A stretch of 64,000 bases of DNA, taken from assembly GCF_006716485.1 (NCBI RefSeq), contig NZ_VFPD01000001.1, positions 148,760 through 212,759 on the forward strand, in the 5' to 3' direction. This DNA is from Chryseobacterium aquifrigidense. Lineage in GTDB: Bacteria > Bacteroidota > Bacteroidia > Flavobacteriales > Weeksellaceae. The notes below the pieces were generated by a model. That model was not told the origin of the DNA. It ran no database searches and saw only the letters and a list, made by a program, of their open reading frames with translations. Each line of letters opens with the position of its first letter. Position 1 is the first letter of the stretch. The translations under genes and the position numbers were made by a program. Below are positions 25,913 to 32,817 of the stretch, piece by piece.

Positions 25913-27310
25913 TTAGTCGATACGGACTACGTTAATGGTGAAAGGAGCTACAATATTGGTGGTGTTGGGGGTAGATCCAAAAGAAAGTGCCTGAAATGAA
26001 AGTACCTGACCCGCATTCATTTTGATCAAAGTAGAATTGGTGCATGAAACAAATGATGGAGCTCCACTGGCTTCGGGTAAAGTGACTTTGGTATTGGTAA
26101 ACGACTGCTGAATTCCGTTCAGACTGATCTGGGCGTATCCAAGATATCCGTCTCCACCATCTTCTGTTGCTCCTCGTTGAGGATAATTAACAATGAAATC
26201 AACCTTATACAATCCTGTAGAAGACGCAATGAAAGTATTTCCTGCCATTTCACTGAGGTTATCAAAAGTTTTTGCCGAAACTGAGGTGTTTACAAAAGTA
26301 TTGTTCGTCGTAATTGTTACGATCCCTGTGCCTCTTGCAGCACTGATGCTTGCTGAGTTCTTTAATTGTACCACACCCGTACTGTTGACCGTTAAACTTC
26401 CTGAAGTTCCTGAAGCGGCTTGTAATCCTTCCAGTCTTACCGGGTTGGTAGCGTTAATGTGAAGTTTATTCGATGCAGAAGAAGTTCCTATTCCTACATT
26501 TCCTGTGGTAGGGTTAATTCTCATTCTCTCGATTAAACCTCCACCGGTAGAGTTTCCGATATAAAAATCTTCTTCCGAACCATTGGTCAATGTTGATCCT
26601 GTACGGATTGATCCTAATGCCCAGTTGGCACCTCCCGAAGCGGGTCCGCTGTTGGTAAACCCAAGTAAAGAATAATTTCCTGTGGCCAGAGCGGAAGTGT
26701 TTCGTAAAGCCATAATTCCATATTGGTTGGTTCCGGCAGTAGCATCAATTAAATTATATCGGTTTAAGGTTGGAACGGTAGAAACCACATGGAATCTTGC
26801 TTCAGGTGATGCGGTTCCTAATCCGACTCTGTCATTGGCCGCATCCACAGAAAATGTTGCTCCATCCACAGAAAAACCATTGGTAGAGGTTGAAGTAAAT
26901 GCCAGTGTACTGGCATCTTGCGTTACCACTCTGTTTCCTGAAAGTATTCCATCTGCATTATAAAGGTTGACCGAAAAAGGAACCCATGCTGATCCTGTAA
27001 AATAATAATATCCATTGTTGCTGATATCTGCAACCTGTGATAAACTTGGTGTAGTTCCTGAAGGAGCTGTAGTATCTGTAATATAAACCAGTGCTCCTGC
27101 CTGAGCACTTCCATACGTTCCGGCATCTTTAGAAGCCAACTGTTGTTTAGAAACTCTTGGAGGTAAAATACCATCCTTCATAGTTGTGCTTGTATTTCCT
27201 GCAACATCCAATGTTGCCTGGGGGGTTACTGTATTAATTCCTACTTGTGCGTATGTGATCGCTGTAGCTGTAAATACTGTAATCAGGGAATAAAGATTTT
27301 TGATTTTCAT
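25913..27310 (-). CDS. Secreted GNVGIGT-repeat protein with C1q/TNF-like C-terminus
   Basis: A 465-residue secreted protein. The signal peptide ends near ITYAQ and the mature protein starts with VGINTVTPQATLDVAG, the opening typical of Flavobacteriia surface or tail-fibre-like proteins. Repeated strands such as VGLGTASPEARFHV and NVGIGTSSASNKLHI match the GNVGIGTxxP repeat. The last 140 residues (from about 325) are predicted all-beta with spacing like a C1q/TNF jelly roll. No enzymatic motif. It shares the segment LYNADGxLxGNR ... SVDAANxRVGxGT with the 914-residue protein at 32818, so they are paralogues. Function unknown; surface display or secretion is inferred. Confidence 0.75.
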   Translation of the reverse strand: MKIKNLYSLITVFTATAITYAQVGINTVTPQATLDVAGNTSTTMKDGILPPRVSKQQLASKDAGTYGSAQAGALVYITDTTAPSGTTPSLSQVADISNNGYYYFTGSAWVPFSVNLYNADGILSGNRVVTQDASTLAFTSTSTNGFSVDGATFSVDAANDRVGLGTASPEARFHVVSTVPTLNRYNLIDATAGTNQYGIMALRNTSALATGNYSLLGFTNSGPASGGANWALGSIRTGSTLTNGSEEDFYIGNSTGGGLIERMRINPTTGNVGIGTSSASNKLHINATNPVRLEGLQAASGTSGSLTVNSTGVVQLKNSASISAARGTGIVTITTNNTFVNTSVSAKTFDNLSEMAGNTFIASSTGLYKVDFIVNYPQRGATEDGGDGYLGYAQISLNGIQQSFTNTKVTLPEASGAPSFVSCTNSTLIKMNAGQVLSFQALSFGSTPNTTNIVAPFTINVVRID

Positions 27311-27548
27311 GCTTAGTTGTTTTTAATTTAGGTTATTATGCTTTAATAATTCATTCATACACTCATAGTATTAGTTTAATGGTGTTAAAAAAAAGTGATT
27401 GGTGAAAAAATGGAACTCAATGGCACAAATTTATTTTTATTTTAAAAGATATGATTACGTATAAATACTGCATTTTACAAAAAAAACACTACCTGGACGT
27501 AGAATTTAGGAAAATCAATTTTTTTAGGCGGAGATCAATAAAAATGTG

Positions 27549-27556
27549 TATATTTG
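27549..27556 (+). promoter_or_regulatory. -7 promoter element of the aspartate kinase leader
   Basis: TATATTTG matches TAnnTTTG. Expected start near 27562, about 160 bases before the aspartate kinase gene and ahead of both the short leader frame and the terminator. Confidence 0.6.
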
Positions 27557-27573
27557 CCCAGCAAAAAAAGAAA

Positions 27574-27630
27574 ATGATTTTATCTAACCTTAAAAAAGCA
27601 AAGAAACAGAACTTACGTCGAACGTCGTGA
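27574..27630 (+). CDS. Putative Lys-rich leader peptide upstream of aspartate kinase
   Basis: An 18-codon frame, MILSNLKKAKKQNLRRTS, lying between a -7 element (27549) and a terminator (27667) just before the lysine/threonine-pathway enzyme aspartate kinase. It holds four Lys codons in a row of five (KKAKK) and two Arg codons. Two pairings overlap it: GAAAATGA (27570-27577) with TCATTTTC (27632-27639), and TCTAACC (27583-27589) with GGTTAGA (27644-27650). They interleave, so they are either alternative folds or a pseudoknot. This is the layout of a translation-dependent attenuator, but no antiterminator pairing with the terminator arm was found. Translation is unproven. Confidence 0.45.
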   Translation: MILSNLKKAKKQNLRRTS

Positions 27631-27666
27631 GTCATTTTCCTTTGGTTAGAAACTAAAATATATCAG

Positions 27667-27698
27667 GAGCTTGTCATCACGACAAGCTCTTTTTTTTT
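27667..27698 (+). terminator. Terminator hairpin between the leader and aspartate kinase
   Basis: Nine-pair stem GAGCTTGTC / GACAAGCTC, short loop, then nine T residues, ending 27 bases before the aspartate kinase ATG. A strong terminator in this position implies either conditional read-through or a free small RNA with a second promoter for the gene. Confidence 0.85.
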
Positions 27699-27725
27699 GG
27701 AAAATATTTAACAATTATATCTATT

Positions 27726-29045
27726 ATGAAAGTATTAAAATTTGGAGGAACTTCAGTAGGAAGTCCGGAAAGAATCGAACAGTTATTACCTATCATCAGA
27801 TCTCAGGCAGCAGACAAACATCTGGTTGTTTTATCAGCTGTTTCCGGAACTACCAACGATTTGGTAAAGTTATCAGCGCTGTATGAAAACAAAGATATTG
27901 AAGCTGCTTACCAACATATTGATGTACTGTATGACAAATACAAAAAATTTGTCCATGAATTATTTAAAACGGAAGAAGGTACTTCAGAAGCATTACTGTT
28001 CATTGACAAAATATTTGATCTCTTTTATCAATTTAAAAATAAAAATTTTAATTCCAGTGCGGAACGTGTTATTCTGGCTCAGGGAGAAATTATTTCAACA
28101 ACGCTCTTCCATTTACATTTAAAAGAAATTGAAATTCCGTCAGTGTTATTGTCAGCACTTGACTTCATGCTGATTGATGAAGATAAAGAACCCAATATTG
28201 ATTATATCAGAGAACATGCAGCCCGTAAAATTTCAGAATATCCTGAGGAAACCTTATTTATCACCCAGGGATACATCTGCAGAAATGCTGAAGGTGAAAT
28301 TGATAATTTACAGAGAGGTGGTTCAGATTATACCGCGTCATTATTAGGGGCGGCACTCCAGGTTGAAGAAATCCAGATCTGGACAGATATTGACGGATTC
28401 CATAATAATGATCCGAGATATGTTCAAAATACAAAATCCATTGCCAGACTGAGCTTTGATGAAGCTGCTGAATTATCTTACTTTGGGGCTAAAATTCTTC
28501 ATCCCCAAAGTGTTTTTCCGGCAAGAAAATATAATGTTCCGGTAAGATTGCTGGATACGATGAATTTGAGTGCGTCCGGAACACTGATCTCCGGAGAAGC
28601 TACCAATCAGAATCAGATTGTGGCTATTGCAGCAAAAGATCATATTACGGCAATTCGTATTCAGTCTTCAAGAATGTTGATGGCTTACGGATTTTTAAGA
28701 AAGGTTTTTGAAGTTTTTGAACGCTACAAAACCCCTATTGATATGATTACCACTTCTGAAGTAGCCGTTTCACTTACCATAGACCAAACCGATTATCTTT
28801 CTGAAATTGTGAAAGAACTGGAATCTTTTTCAGCCGTTGAAATTGATAACGAACAGTCTATCGTTTGTATCGTAGGTGATTTCAGAAAAAACAACAACGG
28901 ATATGCCACTATTGTTTCCGAGGCGGTAAAACATATTCCGATCAGAATGATTTCCTATGGAGGAAGTGAAAATAATATTTCGCTGCTTGTTTCCTCTGCT
29001 TACAAGATAGAAGCCTTGAGATCTCTTCATAACAGATTGTTTTAA
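27726..29045 (+). CDS. Aspartate kinase
   Basis: A 439-residue monofunctional aspartokinase, the first enzyme of the lysine, threonine and methionine pathway. The N-terminus KFGGTSVGS (4-12) is the kinase signature; LQRGGSDYTASLLGAAL holds catalytic and substrate-binding residues; FGAKILHPQSVFPARKYNVPV precedes the regulatory part. The C-terminal 140 residues form tandem ACT-type domains (MITTSEVAVSLTI; SYGGSENNISLLV), consistent with feedback by lysine or threonine. It resembles the LysC-like type; fusion to homoserine dehydrogenase is absent. The leader and terminator upstream suggest attenuation. Confidence 0.93.
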   Translation: MKVLKFGGTSVGSPERIEQLLPIIRSQAADKHLVVLSAVSGTTNDLVKLSALYENKDIEAAYQHIDVLYDKYKKFVHELFKTEEGTSEALLFIDKIFDLFYQFKNKNFNSSAERVILAQGEIISTTLFHLHLKEIEIPSVLLSALDFMLIDEDKEPNIDYIREHAARKISEYPEETLFITQGYICRNAEGEIDNLQRGGSDYTASLLGAALQVEEIQIWTDIDGFHNNDPRYVQNTKSIARLSFDEAAELSYFGAKILHPQSVFPARKYNVPVRLLDTMNLSASGTLISGEATNQNQIVAIAAKDHITAIRIQSSRMLMAYGFLRKVFEVFERYKTPIDMITTSEVAVSLTIDQTDYLSEIVKELESFSAVEIDNEQSIVCIVGDFRKNNNGYATIVSEAVKHIPIRMISYGGSENNISLLVSSAYKIEALRSLHNRLF

Positions 29046-29122
29046 AAAAGAACAGCAATCCTTAAATAAGACGATCATACATATGTTATTTCATGTGAAC
29101 GTTTTATAAATTATAAATAATG

Positions 29123-29148
29123 AATCCCAGACTACAGGCTGGGATTTA
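29123..29148 (+). terminator. Terminator after aspartate kinase
   Basis: AATCCCAG / CTGGGATT stem with a loop of about eight bases, followed by TATTATT, 78 bases after the stop. The rest of the gap to 29305 shows nothing clear. Confidence 0.65.
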
Positions 29149-29305
29149 TTATTAATGAAATTAAATGATATAAGCCGTAGTTGAGGATAGGATTCAGCTT
29201 AGAAATGATCAGCAAAAGGGATATTTTTGTATATTTAAAAGTGATTCAAAATATACTTCAAAGCTGGCTTAACATGTACAGATAACCTAAAAGAACGAAT
29301 AACCA

Positions 29306-30088
29306 ATGATACAGCAAGAATTCGCCAACAGAGCAAAAGAGATTTTAGAACCGGACGACAATGTTATAGGATTAGCTGTTGCAGGTTCCTGGATTACCGA
29401 TGAAATAGATGAATTTTCAGATCTTGACCTCATTCTTGTCACCCAACAAAAAATTTCCCACGATAAGAATCTAATGCTTGACTACGCAAAAAAGCTGGGA
29501 GATTTCTTGTCAGGGTTTACAGGCGAGCACGTGGGAGAGCCGAGATTGCTGATATGCCTGTATGACAATCCGCTTTTGCATGTGGATATCAAGTTTTTAA
29601 ACCTTGAAGAATTTCAGAACCGTATTGAAACTCCGGTTCTCCTTATTGACAAAGGTGAGAAGCTTACGAACATTATTCATCACACAGAAGCCAGGTTTCC
29701 TTATCCGGATTATCAGTGGATAGAGGACCGTTTTTGGACCTGGATCCATTATGCATTGCTGAAAACTGGACGTGGAGAATATTTTGAAGCATACGACTTT
29801 ATGGGATTTCTGCGCATGGTTGTGTTTGGACCTTTACTCCACATCAAAAACGGAAATTTACCTCGTGGAGTCAGAAAAGTGGAAACAGCTTTAAAAACTT
29901 CAGACCTCGAAAAATTAAAACTTACCATTCCGGATTATAACAGACAATCTTTATTGGAAAGCTTGAGAAACGCAGTATCCTTATACAGGCACTTAAGAGC
30001 AGAACTTTTTGACAGTAAGGTCAATTTGCAAAACAACACTGAGGAAAAAGTGATGAGGTATTTTGAAGAAATAGAGAACAGGCATTAG
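29306..30088 (+). CDS. Nucleotidyltransferase-fold protein, aminoglycoside/lincosamide transferase-like
   Basis: A 260-residue cytosolic protein with the polymerase-beta nucleotidyltransferase signature AGSWITDEIDEFSDLDLILV, containing GS and a DxD metal pair, and a third acidic residue at LLHVDIKFL. The C-terminal half is helical, as in antibiotic nucleotidyltransferases. Such proteins transfer a nucleotide to a small molecule; resistance activity cannot be assumed. It stands alone between the aspartate kinase and the reductase gene. Confidence 0.75.
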   Translation: MIQQEFANRAKEILEPDDNVIGLAVAGSWITDEIDEFSDLDLILVTQQKISHDKNLMLDYAKKLGDFLSGFTGEHVGEPRLLICLYDNPLLHVDIKFLNLEEFQNRIETPVLLIDKGEKLTNIIHHTEARFPYPDYQWIEDRFWTWIHYALLKTGRGEYFEAYDFMGFLRMVVFGPLLHIKNGNLPRGVRKVETALKTSDLEKLKLTIPDYNRQSLLESLRNAVSLYRHLRAELFDSKVNLQNNTEEKVMRYFEEIENRH

Positions 30089-30215
30089 TCACATCTTACA
30101 ATGGAATCAAGAGAAATACCGGACTTGTACCTTCATTACTTTAATTTGTCGCATTTTTACAAAGTGCAGATCGTAGTATAGAAGTAAATTTGCTGCAATA
30201 TTAAAATCAAAATCA

Positions 30216-30749
30216 ATGCGAAATCTATCACTTTTCATTGCCATGAGTTTAGATGGCTATATAGCAAAACCCAATGATGATCTGAGCTTTCTGAAAATAG
30301 TTGAAAAAGAAGGCGAGGATTACGGCTATGCAGACTTTAATGCCGGAATTGATACCATTATTATAGGTAGAAAAACCTATGATTATGTGATGAAAGAAAT
30401 TGGCTCATCTCATTATGACAACGGGCAGCGGGATATTTACGTAATCACGAGAACCACAAGGCCAAAAGAAGGCAGGACGACTTTCTATACCGGAGATATA
30501 GCAGAATTAGTTAACCGTTTAAAATCCATGGAAGGAAAGAATATTTATTGTGACGGTGGTGCTGAAATAATCAATGAATTGTTGAAACATGATCTGATAG
30601 ACGAATTTATTATTTCGGTAATTCCTGTATTATTAGGCAGCGGAACAAAACTTTTTAAAGATGGCCGGCCTGAACATGCACTTGAATGTATTACCGCAAC
30701 AACATTTGAAACCGGATTGATACAGCTGCGGTATAAGCGAAAAAGATAA
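30216..30749 (+). CDS. RibD C-terminal/dihydrofolate reductase-family protein
   Basis: A 177-residue protein of the DHFR-like fold used by RibD reductases. Key elements: LFIAMSLDGYIAKPNDDLSFL (N-terminal substrate loop), DTIIIGRKTYDYVM, YVITRTTRP, and the NADPH-binding GKNIYCDGGAEIINELL. The C-terminal EFIISVIPVLLGSGTKLF is typical of the family. It probably reduces a small molecule using NADPH, but is not expected to be the folate enzyme. Confidence 0.87.
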   Translation: MRNLSLFIAMSLDGYIAKPNDDLSFLKIVEKEGEDYGYADFNAGIDTIIIGRKTYDYVMKEIGSSHYDNGQRDIYVITRTTRPKEGRTTFYTGDIAELVNRLKSMEGKNIYCDGGAEIINELLKHDLIDEFIISVIPVLLGSGTKLFKDGRPEHALECITATTFETGLIQLRYKRKR

Positions 30750-30830
30750 CATTTTTCTGATGAGACTAAAACCGGTAAAGGATTAAATTTTTAAAAATTT
30801 GATATATATTTAAGTCTCTAAATTTTTCCT

Positions 30831-32408
30831 ATGCTTAAAAACTTTGAATTTTACCTGTTCCTGGTTTTCTTAATTACTATGCTGATCATGCTGGCTAATA
30901 AGATTAAAGTAGCATATCCGGTTTTACTGGTATTGGCCGGACTTGTCATAAGTTTTATTCCCGGGGTGCCACCTGTTAAAATAGAGCCCGAATTATTATT
31001 TATCATCTTCCTGCCTCCATTATTATACGAAGCGGCATGGTCAACCTCATGGAAAGAACTTTGGAGATGGCGCAGGATTATTTTCAGCTTTGCTTTTGTA
31101 GTGGTCTTCTTTACCGCACTGTCCGTTGCTGCTTTTGCTAATTATTTTATTCCCGGGTTTTCTCTCGCTCTCGGTTTTTTATTGGGCGGAATTGTTTCTC
31201 CACCTGATGCTGTGAGCGCCGGAGCAATTTTAAAATTTGTAAAAGTCCCGAAAAGGCTGGCTTCTATTCTGGAAGGCGAAAGCTTGCTGAACGATGCTTC
31301 TTCTTTGATTATTTTCAGGTTTGCCATGATCGCTGCTGCAACCGGGCAGTTTGTCTGGCATGAAGCAGCCGGAAGTTTTGTATGGATGTGCTTAGGAGGC
31401 CTGGGAATAGGACTTGTGATTGCATACGTTTTTCTGAAAATCCATAAAATGTTGCCTACCGATTCAAATATAGATATTCTGCTGACTTTTATCGCGCCGT
31501 TTTCTATGTATCTGGCGGCAGAACAACTTCATGCATCCGGAGTTCTGGCCGTGGTAACCGGAGGACTGTTTCTTTCTTACCGGAGTCATGATTTTCTAAG
31601 CAGTGCATCCCGGATACGTACCGTAACAGTATGGGAAAGTCTTTGCTTTCTGTTGAACGGGATCGTTTTTATGCTTATCGGCTTAGATTTACCGGAAATT
31701 GTTTCCGGCTTAGGTGACACTGATATTTATACTGCGATAGGCTATGGAATTGCAGTCACTGTGGTGCTGATTATTGTCCGAATTTTAGCAGGATATGGTG
31801 CGTTGATAACAACCTTAATTATGAGGAATTTTATTACCGTTGCCGATCCACAGTCACCGGGCTGGCAAACTCCCCTGATTATTGGATGGACCGGTATGCG
31901 GGGTGTAGTTTCCCTGGCAGCAGCTCTTTCCATTCCCATGACTTTAGATGACGGGTCTCCGTTTCCGCAAAGAAATATGATCCTGTTTATCACATTTATT
32001 GTAATCCTGTTGACACTGCTTTTACAAGGACTTACGCTTCCTTTTTTACTTAAGAAATTTCCGCCGGTAGACCGCGATTTCATAAGAAGTGCGAAAGAGA
32101 TAGATTACGACATTCAGAACAGTCTGGCAAAAGTAGCCCTTGAAAAAATCCGCAACGACTATGCTGATAAAATAGAAAGCTTTCCGGCGTTGAAGGATCA
32201 GTTACAGAAATATGAAAATCAGTTGAGCAGTTCTGAAATTATTTTAAATTACGAAGAATACAGGCATATTTATATTGACATTCTCAACACCCAAAGAAAC
32301 TGGCTCATCCATAAAAACCGCGAAGAACTTTTACTGGATGAAAATATCATCAGAAAACACCTGCGGCTATTGGATCTGCAGGAGGAAAGATTGAATATGA
32401 AAGGCTGA
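30831..32408 (+). CDS. CPA1-family Na+/H+ antiporter
   Basis: A 525-residue transporter with about twelve membrane segments followed by a cytosolic tail of about 115 residues rich in Lys/Glu. CPA1 motifs are FLPPLLYEAAWSTSWKE, GGIVSPPDAVSAGAILK (an ion-binding helix with Asp), LEGESLLNDASSLI (the conserved ND pair of TM5) and GWTGMRGVVSLAAALS. It exchanges monovalent cations for protons and helps pH and sodium homeostasis. It starts 81 bases after the reductase gene. Confidence 0.92.
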   Translation: MLKNFEFYLFLVFLITMLIMLANKIKVAYPVLLVLAGLVISFIPGVPPVKIEPELLFIIFLPPLLYEAAWSTSWKELWRWRRIIFSFAFVVVFFTALSVAAFANYFIPGFSLALGFLLGGIVSPPDAVSAGAILKFVKVPKRLASILEGESLLNDASSLIIFRFAMIAAATGQFVWHEAAGSFVWMCLGGLGIGLVIAYVFLKIHKMLPTDSNIDILLTFIAPFSMYLAAEQLHASGVLAVVTGGLFLSYRSHDFLSSASRIRTVTVWESLCFLLNGIVFMLIGLDLPEIVSGLGDTDIYTAIGYGIAVTVVLIIVRILAGYGALITTLIMRNFITVADPQSPGWQTPLIIGWTGMRGVVSLAAALSIPMTLDDGSPFPQRNMILFITFIVILLTLLLQGLTLPFLLKKFPPVDRDFIRSAKEIDYDIQNSLAKVALEKIRNDYADKIESFPALKDQLQKYENQLSSSEIILNYEEYRHIYIDILNTQRNWLIHKNREELLLDENIIRKHLRLLDLQEERLNMKG

Positions 32409-32689
32409 TACTGTTTTAAATTACAATTTAGGCTGGGAATAAAAAGAATTTGAGCGCATGGCCAGTACGCAAAAGCCAGAGGATTCAGTATTAAAACAGC
32501 TGTTAAGAATTCTTTTTTTTGTACAATTGGACTAGGGGATTAGTGGAAGGCTTGTGGAGTGAGTGTAACGTAAATTTTTTCTATAAGATAAAATAGTTGT
32601 TGGAATTCTTAAGAATTATAGTTGTTTTATATTATTTGAATATTCAGATGTATTTTTTGTTATTGAATTTCAGTTTATTATTTGTTTTG

Positions 32690-32722
32690 TTGCATGCTTG
32701 ATATGCTGATGTTGTATCTTTG
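32690..32722 (+). promoter_or_regulatory. Promoter of the 914-residue secreted protein gene
   Basis: A -33 TTG (32690-32692), a 22-base spacer, then TATCTTTG (32715-32722) matching TAnnTTTG. It gives a leader of about 90 bases. The rest of the A+T-rich gap 32409-32817 shows no gene or terminator that I can support. Confidence 0.6.
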
Positions 32723-32817
32723 ATGTAGTGCTTATCTTGTTGTAGCTCTGGTTTGTTTTTAGTTTTGCCATATCGAATTTAGAATGTCGATATTATTAAA
32801 AATTAAAACAAAAATTT

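Noticed and set aside
29306..30088. Antibiotic resistance gene
   Set aside because: Only the nucleotidyltransferase fold is supported; no close match to a known resistance enzyme can be claimed from the sequence alone.
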